From Streptomyces iranensis (lineage in GTDB: Bacteria; Actinomycetota; Actinomycetes; Streptomycetales; Streptomycetaceae): DNA of 64,000 nt. The notes under the pieces were generated by a model. It ran no database searches. It had not been told where the DNA came from and worked only from the letters and a program-made list of their open reading frames with translations. Positions 53,127 through 62,612 of the stretch are shown in pieces. Both the position numbers and the translations under genes were made by a program. Positions within the stretch are counted from its first letter, which is position 1. The number at the start of each line of letters is the position of its first letter. The DNA is taken from the NCBI RefSeq assembly GCF_017874715.1, contig NZ_JAGGLR010000031.1:108400-172399 (forward strand), read 5' to 3'.

Positions 53127-53906
53127 ATGAGCATTGCCTCGCACAACACAGCGCCCAGCGCTGTGCACGCGTCCGACGAAGTGGACGGCGTGGTTGTACT
53201 CACTCTGAATCACCCGCCGGCGAACGCGCTCAGCAATTCGCTCGTCAGCGAGCTGTCAAAGACGCTGGAAACCCTTGCCAGCGGCCCCGGCACCCCCGCA
53301 GTGGTCCTGACGGGAGCTGGTGAGCGCTTCTTCTGCGCGGGTGGCGACATCAAGGAAGCCATCGGCTTCGGCGCCGATTCGATGGTCGAACGGATGGCGT
53401 CGTTTCACGCGCTGCTCTGCGCGTTGGAGGACTTTGCCCGGCCGCTGGTGTGTGCGGTCAACGGCTGGTGCGTCGGTGGTGGCATCGAAATGGCACTGTT
53501 CGCTGACATGGTGTACGCGTCGACTGAGGCGCGTTTCGTCTTCCCCGAGATCAACCACGGGATGCTGCCGGCCGTGAAGGGGATCACTCGAGTGCGCGGG
53601 GTCCTGGGTGACCGCGCGGCCCGGCGCCTCCTGCTGGGCGGAGAGCCCGTCGACGCGTTCGATGCGGAGAGGATGGGCATCGTCGACCAGGTGGTCGAGC
53701 AGGACGACCTGCTCGCGATCGCGATGGCGGACGCGCGGGCGGCAGCGGCGAAACCACCTGCCGTGTTCGCGGCGCTGAAACGGGCCCTTCACTCAGGGAC
53801 TTCCAGTTGGCCGGTCGAAGAGCAGCTCCGCGTCACGGTTGCCGACGCGCGCACGGTCTTCGACGACCCTGCCGCCCGAGCTGCCCGCGAGGGATATCAT
53901 GGTTGA
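53127..53906 (+). CDS. enoyl-CoA hydratase
   Basis: A 259-residue crotonase with both catalytic glutamates in place: CVGGGIEMALFADMVYAS and FVFPEINHGMLPAVKGITRV. The oxyanion loop is ERFFCAGGDIKEAIGFGADS. It follows the first crotonase by 12 bases and overlaps the flavin reductase by eight. It would hydrate an enoyl-CoA produced after the synthetase step. Confidence 0.92.
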   Translation: MSIASHNTAPSAVHASDEVDGVVVLTLNHPPANALSNSLVSELSKTLETLASGPGTPAVVLTGAGERFFCAGGDIKEAIGFGADSMVERMASFHALLCALEDFARPLVCAVNGWCVGGGIEMALFADMVYASTEARFVFPEINHGMLPAVKGITRVRGVLGDRAARRLLLGGEPVDAFDAERMGIVDQVVEQDDLLAIAMADARAAAAKPPAVFAALKRALHSGTSSWPVEEQLRVTVADARTVFDDPAARAAREGYHG

Positions 53907-54399
53907 TCAATTTCAAGGGCTGGACCCGGCCGCCTTCCGCTCGGCGTTGGCCCGCTTCCCTTCAGGCGTGACGATCGTGACGACGCGAAGCGCGTCAGGC
54001 ACGCTCCACGGGTTCACCGCGAGTTCCTTCGCGGCGCTGTCGCTCGATCCGCCGCTCGTCCTGGTGTGCCTGGACCAAGGAGCGGACTGCTCTCCCGTCT
54101 TCATGGCAGCTGAGCGGTTCATCGTCAACATCGTGACACCCGCACACGCCGAGTTGGCGATCAAGTTCGCGACAAAAGGTGAAAACAAGTTCGCGTACGG
54201 AGCCTTCGAATTCGATGAGACGGGTCACCCGCTACTGCCCGATGCAGCGGCAGTCATCGGTTGCGAACTGGAGCAAGCCGTACCCGGCGGGGATCATGTG
54301 ATCCTCATCGGCCGTGTAGACGACGCGCGGACAGGTAGTGGCAAGCCGGTGACGTGGTACCGAGGTGGCTTCCTGCACCTCGGGGAGAGTGCCGCATGA
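53899..54399 (+). CDS. flavin reductase, copy B
   Basis: A 166-residue HpaC-type flavin reductase, paralogous to the gene at 41991: FRSALARFPSGVTIVTTRSA, FAALSLDPPLVLVCLDQGAD, ending TWYRGGFLHLGESAA. ATG 53899 lies inside the crotonase 3' end (overlap to 53906), so they are coupled. It is the reductive partner of the LLM oxygenase in this operon. Confidence 0.93.
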   Translation: MVDQFQGLDPAAFRSALARFPSGVTIVTTRSASGTLHGFTASSFAALSLDPPLVLVCLDQGADCSPVFMAAERFIVNIVTPAHAELAIKFATKGENKFAYGAFEFDETGHPLLPDAAAVIGCELEQAVPGGDHVILIGRVDDARTGSGKPVTWYRGGFLHLGESAA

Positions 54400-54445
54400 A
54401 TCTCATCGGGCTCGGGCTTGTCGGCTCTGGAAGAGAGGCCGTGTC

Positions 54446-56275
54446 ATGGATCTGACCAATTTCGAGCCAACCCGGACGCTACCGGGGCTGCTGCTCGATC
54501 GCGCGAACAGGGAACCCGACGCCGTCGCGCTGCGTTACTGGCGTGATGGGGTCATGCAGGCGATCACGTGGCGGACGTACCGGGATCGCGTGCAAGATCT
54601 CGCGCTCGGCCTCATCGCGCAAGGTGTGCGGCACGGCGATCGCGTCGCGGTGATGAGCAGCGCACGCCCGGAGTGGGTGTTCGCCGCGCTGGCCGTGCAG
54701 AGTGTCGGCGGCGTCGTGATCGGCGTCTATCCGACCAACTCACCTGCCGAGATCGAGCAACTCCTCGTACACAGCGAGGCCGTCGCCTTCATCGGCGAGA
54801 CGACGACGGAGCTCAGCAAGGTGGCGAAGGTCGCCGCACACACACCGAAGCTGCGGCTCGTGGTCGGAATCGACGCCACTCCGCCGGAGCTACCCGAGGT
54901 GATCAGAAGGACACCGTGGGAAGCGCTGTGCGAAGAAGGAACACAGTACGCCGACGACAGCGCCGATCCTCTGTCCGAGCTGGTCGCCGTCGGCTCCCTC
55001 GACGATGCCGCCGTGCTGTTTTACACGTCGGGATCCACGGGAGTTCCGAAAGGCGTCACCCACTCGCACCGCACGCTTCAGCACTCGGTTCAGACCTTCG
55101 TCGGCCTCTACCCGCAGCTCCTCCGCCACGAGCACGATGTCGTGGGCTTCCTGCCGTTGGCCCATGTGGCGCCGGCGGTGGTGTCGGTGTTCGCGCCGCT
55201 GCTCTCAAGGCTGGTGGTCACATACTGCCGCATTGGTGACTACGAAGATGTGTTGCGCTCGGTGCGGCCGACGGCAGTGCTCTGGCCGCCGCGGTTCTAC
55301 GAGAAGATCGCCGGCGAACTGATCGCACAGACGGAGGTCTGGCCGCGACTTCGTCGCTACGCCTATGACGCCGCCATGTGGGCCGGCCGCAGGGTAGCCG
55401 AACGCCGCTGGTCCCATCGCCGACCCTCGGTACTGCTGCGGATCGCGTACGCTGCCGCACTTCGCGGAGTGTTCTTGCCACTGCGGGCTACCGTCGGAAT
55501 GGATCGCATCCGGGTTGCCTACACCGCATCTGCCGCGATGCCCGAAAGCGTCATCGCGATTTGGCAGATCTGGGGGCTCGATCTTCGCGAGAACTACGGT
55601 CTCACCGAGACCGCCGGGTGTCCCATCGCTCATTTCAACCAGCCGTTCCCCCGTCCGGGCTTCATCGGCAGGGAATTCCCGGACCCGCGGTTCCAGGTGA
55701 AAGTCGCGGACGATGGCGAAATGCTGCTCCGCGCGCCGTTGCTCTTCGACGGATACTGGCGCAACCCGGCGGAGACCGAGGCTGTTTTCCAGGATGGTTG
55801 GTTCCGTACCGGTGACCTGATGGAGCGCACACCCCACGGCGACATCCGGCTCATCGGCCGGAAGAAGGACGTGATCATCACCCGAGGCGGCAAAACGATC
55901 AATCCTCAGCCCATCGAAACCCGGTTGAAGGAGAGCTCACTGATCAACGAAGCGATCGTCGTCGGCGACGCCCGCAAATACCTCACCGTCCTGCTCGAAC
56001 CGAGCACAACCGCAGACGCCCGGTCGGCAGAGGTGCTGGCCGAGAGCCTGCGAGCGGAGGTCGCTCGGGTCAACGCGGACCTCGCGCGCGTAGAGCAGTT
56101 GAAGGACTTCCGCGTTCTGCCGCGGTCCCTGGAAGTCGAGCGCGGCGAGCGGACCGCGAACGGCAAGATCAAGCGCAATGCCGTCGTGAACTCGTTCGCA
56201 ACGTTGATCGACGACATGTACGGCGCGAACGACGATGCGGCGATCGCAAACCATGTGCGCTCGAGGCCGAACTAG
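54446..56275 (+). CDS. FadD15-like acyl-CoA synthetase, copy B
   Basis: A 609-residue AMP-forming long-chain-type synthetase, last gene of the locus B operon (46 bp after the reductase, GAGAGG upstream). Motifs: VLFYTSGSTGVPKGVTHSHR, LRENYGLTETAGCPIAHFNQ, RKKDVIITRGGKTINPQPIE and TANGKIKRNAV with the catalytic Lys. I chose ATG 54446 rather than the GTG-type frame open from 54365, by analogy with copy A, which begins MDLMNFEP. Confidence 0.93.
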   Translation: MDLTNFEPTRTLPGLLLDRANREPDAVALRYWRDGVMQAITWRTYRDRVQDLALGLIAQGVRHGDRVAVMSSARPEWVFAALAVQSVGGVVIGVYPTNSPAEIEQLLVHSEAVAFIGETTTELSKVAKVAAHTPKLRLVVGIDATPPELPEVIRRTPWEALCEEGTQYADDSADPLSELVAVGSLDDAAVLFYTSGSTGVPKGVTHSHRTLQHSVQTFVGLYPQLLRHEHDVVGFLPLAHVAPAVVSVFAPLLSRLVVTYCRIGDYEDVLRSVRPTAVLWPPRFYEKIAGELIAQTEVWPRLRRYAYDAAMWAGRRVAERRWSHRRPSVLLRIAYAAALRGVFLPLRATVGMDRIRVAYTASAAMPESVIAIWQIWGLDLRENYGLTETAGCPIAHFNQPFPRPGFIGREFPDPRFQVKVADDGEMLLRAPLLFDGYWRNPAETEAVFQDGWFRTGDLMERTPHGDIRLIGRKKDVIITRGGKTINPQPIETRLKESSLINEAIVVGDARKYLTVLLEPSTTADARSAEVLAESLRAEVARVNADLARVEQLKDFRVLPRSLEVERGERTANGKIKRNAVVNSFATLIDDMYGANDDAAIANHVRSRPN

Positions 56276-56349
56276 GCCGTTGATCGCATGGAGATCGCGT
56301 GAGGTGAGATGGGTCCGCAGGCGTGGGAGGAGGGCGTTCAGCTTGATGT

Positions 56350-56470
56350 GTGAGCGAAGAACCGAACACCCTTCTGATGGCACTCTACGTGCTGATCAAC
56401 GACCAGGTGGTCGTATCCCGTGCCTGCCGTGGCCATCAGCCGTTGTTGTCCGCCACCCCTGTGCCCTGCG
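56350..56470 (+). pseudogene. IS982-type transposase N-terminal fragment
   Basis: About 40 codons read SEEPNTLLMALYVLINDQVV then a short Arg/His stretch and QPLLS, like the first residues of IS982-family transposases (DTLLTALYVxID). It stops being recognisable after that. The remaining gap 56276-56598 holds nothing else clear. Confidence 0.45.
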
Positions 56471-56598
56471 GCATGTCGCGGGAAACGGTCAAGCGCTCGG
56501 AGCTGACCGGGCACGCCGACAACGGCTACTACGCCGCCGGACCGCAGGTGCAGTCATGATTGCCACGTCCACCCGAGTATGCGGCAAGAGGTGGAGCC

Positions 56599-57582
56599 AT
56601 GCCGGTCCCTGACCTGACGTTGCAGCAGCTTCGCGCAGTCCGGACACTCGCCGCATCCGGCAGTTTCACGAAAGCAGCCGCAGCGGAGCACATCTCTCAG
56701 TCAGTCCTCAGCAGGAGGATCAAGGAAGTCGAGCGTCTCCTGCGGGTGCGGTTGTTCGACCGCACCACTCGACAGCTCGACCTCACGGCCGCGGGGCATG
56801 CCTTTCTCCTCATGACGGGCGCCGTCCTCGACGACATGGACATGCGACTGAGCCGCTTCATGTCGTACGTGGCGGCCCAGTCCGGAACCATCGCCCTAGC
56901 CGCGCTTCCGTCGCTCGCGGCGGCTGTGCTGCCGGGCGTGATGCGCGGCTTCATGCTGGATCACCCCGAGGTGGAGTTCGAGATCATCGACGGGGCCGCG
57001 GATGAAGTTGTCGAACGCCTCGAAGGTGGGACTGTCGAACTCGGCTTGACCGCCCACGGTGACCTGCCAGACGGCTTCTGCTTCACACCACTGCTGCGGG
57101 AACAGTTCTACGGGGTCGCGCACCACAGCCATCCTTGGTCGGCGCAGAATTCCATCTCGTGGGCGGACTTCAATGGTGAGACCGTGGTCGCAACGCGGCC
57201 CGGAACCAGCATCCGAGCGATCACCGACGCTGCGTTCAGCAAGCACTCGATCTCGGTGAGCCACCACTTCAATGCCTGTAGCGCGGCGACGATCCGCGGG
57301 CTGCTACGGGCCGGCGTGGGCGTGGCAGCTCTGCCGGCCTTGGAGTTGCAGGGTTTCGGTCTGGATGATCTGGTCGCGGTACCCGTGGTTTCTCCGGGAG
57401 CAACCAGGGTCACCGGCGTGATGTACCGCTGCTCTCAGGACCTCTCGCCCGTCGCGGCTCGCTTTTTGGATTTCATGCGCGCCACCGAGATCGATCCCCC
57501 GCGAGGAGTCTCCCACGTTCACGAGGGCTACACCGGCGAACCAGACACATTGAGCCACGCGGGGGTGGAGCTCGCAGAATGA
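56599..57582 (+). CDS. LysR-family transcriptional regulator
   Basis: A 327-residue regulator. The winged helix is at residues 5-62 (LQQLRAVRTLAASGSFTKAA, HISQSVLSRRIKEVERLLRV, RLFDRTTRQLDLTAAG), followed by the periplasmic-binding-like effector domain (AALPSLAAAVLPGVMRGFML to VTGVMYRC). ATG 56599 has AGGTGGAG upstream. It lies 323 bp downstream of the synthetase, same strand, and has no divergent partner, so its target is unclear; it could act on the LLM module or on a lost neighbour. Confidence 0.9.
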   Translation: MPVPDLTLQQLRAVRTLAASGSFTKAAAAEHISQSVLSRRIKEVERLLRVRLFDRTTRQLDLTAAGHAFLLMTGAVLDDMDMRLSRFMSYVAAQSGTIALAALPSLAAAVLPGVMRGFMLDHPEVEFEIIDGAADEVVERLEGGTVELGLTAHGDLPDGFCFTPLLREQFYGVAHHSHPWSAQNSISWADFNGETVVATRPGTSIRAITDAAFSKHSISVSHHFNACSAATIRGLLRAGVGVAALPALELQGFGLDDLVAVPVVSPGATRVTGVMYRCSQDLSPVAARFLDFMRATEIDPPRGVSHVHEGYTGEPDTLSHAGVELAE

Positions 57583-57649
57583 GGTCGGCGATCGTCTCGG
57601 GCCGGGTGGTGCTGCCGGGTGGCCTTCGGCGGGCCTGAAGGGTGTCAAT

Positions 57650-57930
57650 ACCCCGATCAGGCCGCTGATCTGGGTGTTTCTTGTGGCTGGAGAAGTCGTT
57701 GGGGTGGCGTGGTGTGGTACTCGTTGAGCAGACCGCCGAGTAGCTGTCGCCGTCGGACTACGGCAGCAGGCAGGGGGATGACGCTCGGGTGGTCGTCCGG
57801 GGCGCGTAGGTCGAGGCTGCGGTGGGCCCGTCCCGCGTTCTAGTGCTCCGCGTACTGGGTGAGGACCGTGCGCAGGTGTCGTTCGCCGGTGATGAGGAGG
57901 CGGTCGGTGCATTCGGTCCAACATGTGTCC
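57650..57930 (-). pseudogene. integrase-core transposase C-terminal remnant
   Basis: In shifted frames the minus strand reads ECTDRLLITGERHLRTVLTQ, NAGRAHRSLDLRAPDDHPSV and LGGLLNEYHTTPP. It matches the C-terminal part of the remnant at 23.3-23.5 kb. One in-frame stop interrupts it. The DDE core is not present. Confidence 0.65.
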
Positions 57931-58020
57931 CGTCCTACCGATCCGACTCATCCGGCGCGCCCCGTGGGCTCCCCGTACCAGCCACGCCCGATGGGCTCCG
58001 CTAACTACGTATCAGCGTTA

Positions 58021-59118
58021 CTGATCTCGGCTCGTTAGGGTGATGTGGGGGTGTCCAGGGGCAGGCCGGTCCCGGCTATGAACCCATCGAGGGTGTCGGG
58101 TCGGTACTGCAGGTGTTTGAGCCGGTTGCGCACGAGCTTCTCCAGGGGGTCGAGGGCGACGACGGCGAGGTTGGCCAGGCTGCGTTTGACATGTGCCCAC
58201 ACGCCCTCGACCGGGTTCAGATCGGGCGAGTACGCAGGAAGCAGGAACACCGTCAGCCACCCACGTTCGGCAACCAGCTCCTGCATCGTCTTGGAGACGT
58301 GGGTGTTGGGCCGGTCCCACACCAGCACGATGGGTGCCTTCACCCCGCGGGGTGAGTGAGCAGGCGGTGGCACAGCCGGGTGCGGGAGCCCGGACGCCAG
58401 GCGATCAGCCCGGCCACCGACAGGCGCCCCGAGCGTCGTCCACTGACGGTGACGACTGGGGTGTGGCCTCGCCGGCCCCAGGTGCGTCCTTTGGGCGGCC
58501 TGCGGGTGAAGCCCGCCTCGTCCTCAAAGCAGATGTAGTCCCTGCAGGCCGCCCACTTTTTACCTCCATCCAGGTCGCCTCCTTCCAGCCGGTCACGGCC
58601 TGCTCGTCGCGCTCGGCCACCCTGCGTGCGGGCATCTGCGGAGTGAAACCGAGCCGGCGCATCAGCCTCGTTGCGCCCGGGACGCTGTAGGAGACGTGGA
58701 ACTTCCTGCTGATCAGCGTGGCCACCCGTGCAGCCGTCCACACCTGGTCTTCCGTCCAGCCCGTGCGCGGCCGGCCCCTGCTCGAGATACCCGGCGAGCT
58801 TCTCCAGACAGCGCGACGACAGGCGACACCGGCCCCCGCTCGGCCCTCGCGAAAGCAGCGCGTCGGCACCACCTTGCCGCCACAACTGCTGCCACTGGTA
58901 AGCCGACTTCACACTCACACGCAGCTGCCGGGCCACCTCGGGCGGTTGACCTGCTGAGCGAACAGCTCCGCCGACTGTATCCGCACCGCTTCCCGGCGCC
59001 GCCGTGCTGCAGGCGTCAGCCCGCCCCCATCCGCATATCTCACGCACCACGGACTACCGACAACACAACACTCACATCAGGATGTTCCGCAAACATCACC
59101 CTAACGAGCCGAGATCAG
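58021..59118 (-). mobile_element. complete IS630-family element with TA target
   Basis: 1,098 bp between perfect 25-bp inverted ends (58021-58045, starting CTGATCTCGGCTCG, and 59094-59118). Both sides are flanked by TA (58019-58020 and 59119-59120), the IS630 target. The right end lies at the 3' end of the MFS gene and supplies its stop codon. Confidence 0.92.
58035..59050 (-). pseudogene. IS630 transposase with three frame changes
   Basis: Pieces in order: helix-turn-helix VARQLRVSVKSAYQWQQLWR; then TEDQVWTAARVATLISRKFH; then YICFEDEAGFTRRPPKGRTW (first Asp region); then IVLVWDRPNTHVSKTMQELV (second Asp) and FLLPAYSPDLNPVEGVWAHV (Glu). Each junction needs a frame change. One could be programmed, as in some IS630 elements, but three argue for decay. 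The perfect terminal repeats would still allow mobilisation in trans. Confidence 0.8.
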
Positions 59119-60392
59119 TAGTCTGTTTTGTGGTCAGGCCGGGTGTGAACGTGGCGGTCGCGTCCAGCGCCATAACCGGCAGCGGCCATGACCAGGCTCA
59201 ATGCGGTGAGGAGAAGGAGAGCACCGGTCCAGCTGCCGGTGGTGTCGTGGAGGACGCCCAGAAGAAGGGGTCCGGCCGCGGCGACGAGATAGCCGATGGA
59301 CTGAGCCATCCCGGCCAGGGCTGTGGTCTCGCTGGGACCAGTGGCACGTTGGCTTTGGAAGCTCAGGGCGAGCACGAGACAGACACCGGCTCCCAACCCG
59401 AGAAGAGTGCACGCCGCGAGTGCGAGCGCTGGAAAGAGGAGCAGAAGCGCGAAGCCTGCGGCGACGATCGCTGAGCCCGCAGCCGCAGCGAAGCGCTGGT
59501 CGTGGCGGCCTCGAGTGATCAAAGGCAGCAACATGCTCGTGACCAGTGCGACGAGCTGGTAGTAGAACAGCATCCAGCCGGCAGCTGTGGTGCTCGTGCC
59601 CTGCTGACTGAGGATGCTGGGCAGCCAAGCGACGGCGGTGTAGAAGGCAAGGGATTGCAGGCCCATGAAGAAGGACACCTGCCATGCCAGCCAGGATCGC
59701 CATGGGGTTCGAGCGTGTGTCCCATGAGACCGCACGCCGCCGTCCGGCCGGGACCCGCGTAGCCGAGGCAGCCACACGGCGAGAGCGGCGACGGCGACGA
59801 CTACTCCCCAGGCCAGGGCGGAATGCCAGGTTCCGGGTAGGGTCTCGGCAAGCGGGACGGAGATGCCGGACGACAGAGCAGCGACCACTCCCATAGCGGT
59901 GACGTAGAGAGCGCTGACGGTATGAACCCGCGAGCCGGGCACGTGGGTGCGAATCACCGTAGGCAGCAGGACGTTGCCAACTGCGATCGCCACCGAGAGG
60001 ATCACGGTTCCGACGAACAAACAGGCAAGCGAAGGCAAGGACCGGATCACGGTGCCCGCTGCCAGCACTGCGAGGGCGGCCACGAGGAGGCGGGTGGTGC
60101 CGACCCGGTGCGAGGTGCGCCCGACAAAGGGCGAAGTCACAGCAAACACAAACAGCGGCAGGGTGCTCAGTACGCCACCCTCTGACGCAGTCAACCCTGT
60201 GTCGTGCTCGATGGCCGGCAGCAGTGTGCCCACACCCGTCAAGGTCACGCGTAGGTTGGCCGCCACCAAAAGGATCGCGATCAAGAGGCCGGCCGAAAGG
60301 GTGGGCGTAGTAACCGGCGTCTTCGGGGTTGCGATCCGGTCGGCCTTCGTAGCCGTGGTGAGGCCGGCGCGGGAGTTCCTCGAGGTGGTCAC
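59115..60392 (-). CDS. MFS transporter, CynX/NimT type
   Basis: A 425-residue, 12-helix carrier of the cyanate-permease-like branch: LLIAILLVAANLRVTLTGVG in helix 1 (NLR motif), PFVGRTSHRVGTTRLLVAAL and GVCLVLALSFQSQRATGPSE. The ATG overlaps the GntR stop (ATGA 60389-60392). The stop TGA (59115-59117) lies in the end of the IS630 element, so the last residues (KTDY) are at the insertion junction and the original C-terminus may have been slightly longer. Confidence 0.9.
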   Translation of the reverse strand: MTTSRNSRAGLTTATKADRIATPKTPVTTPTLSAGLLIAILLVAANLRVTLTGVGTLLPAIEHDTGLTASEGGVLSTLPLFVFAVTSPFVGRTSHRVGTTRLLVAALAVLAAGTVIRSLPSLACLFVGTVILSVAIAVGNVLLPTVIRTHVPGSRVHTVSALYVTAMGVVAALSSGISVPLAETLPGTWHSALAWGVVVAVAALAVWLPRLRGSRPDGGVRSHGTHARTPWRSWLAWQVSFFMGLQSLAFYTAVAWLPSILSQQGTSTTAAGWMLFYYQLVALVTSMLLPLITRGRHDQRFAAAAGSAIVAAGFALLLLFPALALAACTLLGLGAGVCLVLALSFQSQRATGPSETTALAGMAQSIGYLVAAAGPLLLGVLHDTTGSWTGALLLLTALSLVMAAAGYGAGRDRHVHTRPDHKTDY

Positions 60393-61081
60393 TTCTGTCG
60401 TTCCGTTCCGGTCTCGGTGAGCTTCACGATCTCGGTGGCGCAGTAGCGTGCACCGACCTCGTCTTGGGCAGCGATCGCCTCAACGAGACGCCTGTGCAGA
60501 AGGCTGTGCTCTGCGGCCGTCGCGCCGGGCCAGAGTGTGCCGCCGATCTGTTCGGTGACCGCGGTGCTGAGGACGTCGTACACCTCGGTAAGGAGGGTGT
60601 TCCCGCTGGCACTCACCACGGCCTGGTGGAAGCGGGTATCGATCTCTGCGATGGCGGCCATCTCCGGTGAATCCGCTGTCGCCTCGGCCTCGTCGAGGAG
60701 GTGCCGCAGGCGATTCAGGTCGTCTTCGGTACGCCGCAACGCGGCCAAGCCCGAGGCGTACTCTTCCAGCACTGCGCGCAGTTCCAGCACGTCGCTCCAC
60801 CTCGAGGTGTTGGCACGTCTCATCAGTACCGAATGCATTTCGCTTGATGTCCGGACGTACGTCCCGTCACCTTTCCGAGCCTCCAGCAGGCCCAGATGCA
60901 CCAGCGCGCCGAGCGCCTCGCGCACCGTCGTACGCCCGACACCGAGTTGCTCGACCAGATCATGTTCGGGCGGAATCCGCATCCCTACAGGCCATGTGCC
61001 GGATGTGATCTGCTCACGAAGGGTGTCCACCAGTTGCGCCGACAAGCTCGCGACGCGGCGCGGCGTGCGAAGATCTTTCAT
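60389..61081 (-). CDS. GntR/FadR-family regulator
   Basis: A 230-residue regulator with an N-terminal winged helix (QLVDTLREQITSGTWPVGMR, EHDLVEQLGVGRTTVREALG, RKGDGTYVRT) and a C-terminal FCD domain (SDVLELRAVLEEYASGLAAL, AEIDTRFHQAVVSASGN). It is first in a two-gene operon with the CynX-type MFS, so it probably regulates that carrier and itself in response to the transported compound. Confidence 0.92.
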   Translation of the reverse strand: MKDLRTPRRVASLSAQLVDTLREQITSGTWPVGMRIPPEHDLVEQLGVGRTTVREALGALVHLGLLEARKGDGTYVRTSSEMHSVLMRRANTSRWSDVLELRAVLEEYASGLAALRRTEDDLNRLRHLLDEAEATADSPEMAAIAEIDTRFHQAVVSASGNTLLTEVYDVLSTAVTEQIGGTLWPGATAAEHSLLHRRLVEAIAAQDEVGARYCATEIVKLTETGTERQK

Positions 61082-61162
61082 AAGGCGAACCTAACACCGA
61101 ATGTCTGACATCTGTACGTGATGTAGGTCGCCACCCGCCTTGGTCCTCCTGCCGTCCATGGG

Positions 61163-61222
61163 CCCTCGACGCAGCGAATGCGTTGATCGCGGCGGCGCGG
61201 ATGGGCGTCTTGACGACTCGGC
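61163..61222 (-). pseudogene. TetR C-terminal remnant, locus C
   Basis: The minus strand reads VVKTPIRAAAINAFAASRA. It aligns with the end of the locus B TetR (ATTIRTAAINALLIPADA). It lies on the same side of a creatininase remnant as the intact TetR does in locus B. Confidence 0.55.
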
Positions 61223-61225
61223 CTG

Positions 61226-62324
61226 GTAGGACTCCGTTAGGTCTGTCTTGATCTAGGTGTTGTGGGCCTGGTGGGGAGGGGCTGGTGGCAGGTGGTGCAG
61301 GTGCCGGTCCAGCACCTCAGGATGTCCTGGAGGGCGTCGAGGATCTGGTAGAGGGTGAGTGCGGTCCAGGTACTTTTGGGACCGGACGTTGTTCGGTGAG
61401 AAACGCGTGGGCCGCGGTCACGAGGGTGACGTGGTGGTGCCAGCCGGGCCAGGACCTGCCTTCGAAGTTGCCGACCGGGCGGACGCGCACGGCGGCGAAA
61501 CGGGAACGTAACTCGCCGCCTGAGCCCTGCCGCCAGGTGAGGGAGGTGAACGCCTTCTGCCCGAGGCCGGTGGCAAGGGCTGCCACTGAGGGTGCGGGGT
61601 GGCGGTAGCGGGGCTGGGGCCAGCAGCCGACGGGGCCCTTGCGGTCCGGGGCTGTCGGTTGGGCGTCGAATGGGTGGGCGGTCACGTCCGCGCGGACGGC
61701 CGGCGTGTAGTCGATTCCCCGCTGTGCCAGGCCGGCCCGAAGGTGGGCGTTGGTGCCGTAGGCGGCGTCGGCCACCACGACCGGCGGCCTCATGCCCCAG
61801 CCGGCCAGCGTGTCGAGCATGTCCAGAGCCAGCCGCCACTTCTCGCGGTGCCCGGCTTCGGGCGGGATGCGGGTGAGGGTCCTGCGGTCAGTGTCCGCCG
61901 CCCACTCCTTGGGCAGGAACAGCCGCCACTGACCGCGACCTGGCGGTTGGCGCGTTTGCCCAGAGCTCCGCAGTACTGCGGAGTCACGGCGACCGACATT
62001 CTTCCGTCCTTGGGCGGCGACACGTCGTCGATCACCCAGGCGGTCGGGTTGACCAGTGGCAGCATGCGTTCACAGATCCGACGCGCTGTTCGTTGCCGTC
62101 CGGCAGCCGCGAGGCCATGGCCTGGATCGACTTGCGGCGGCCGTCCAACATCAGTCCCCGCAGGTAGCAGTCGCCTTTGGTCCGCTGGTCCTTGCGCGGC
62201 ACCGACGCGAACACGTCAGCCACGTATAACGCCAACTTCGCCCGGACACGGTTCACTTCATGTGCGTCCATCCACCCAACATGCCCAGGAACAGGCCGAA
62301 CCGGAAGACCTAACGGAGTCCTAC
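61226..62324 (-). mobile_element. IS701-like insertion sequence with decayed transposase
   Basis: 1.1 kb with perfect 19-bp inverted ends, GTAGGACTCCGTTAGGTCT (61226-61244) and its complement (62306-62324). The transposase pieces on the minus strand are MDAHEVNRVRAKLALYVADV, GLMLDGRRKSIQAMASRLPD, AWVIDDVSPPKDGRMSVAV, then VVVADAAYGTNAHLRAGLAQ and FTSLTWRQGSGGEL. They lie in several frames, so it is not functional. The flank CTAG on the right (CTGG on the left) fits a 4-bp IS701-type target. Confidence 0.85.
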
Positions 62325-62505
62325 TAGGTGGGCAGCCGATAACATGCCGTTGCGTGTTCCGCGAGTAGGTCGGCTGCGCGCGTTAAGACAGGCGAAGCCC
62401 AGCTCAGATGACATGCCATGTGGGTTGCCGAGCACTCCACGGGATGCGACTGCCTTGACGCCGTCAGTGAATACGCGGGCCAGTGGTTCGTCGTCCATGG
62501 GCGTG
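62325..62505 (-). pseudogene. creatininase-family C-terminal remnant, locus C
   Basis: Reads MDDEPLARVFTDGVKAVASR, GVLGNPHGMSSELGFACL, then after a frame change RAADLLAEHATACYRLPT and stop. It aligns with the last 60 residues of the locus B protein (MDDALLARVFTDGVKAVAPS ... LLAEHAMARYRPLT). Confidence 0.85.
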
Positions 62506-62612
62506 ATCGCATCCTCCCCGGCACTTGATCAGCCGGTACGTCCTCCCTGGTTGTGCTGCCAGCTGGCAGCCGCGCGAATAGGTGGCAGACCGATCCCTGA
62601 CACCACGGCCAC

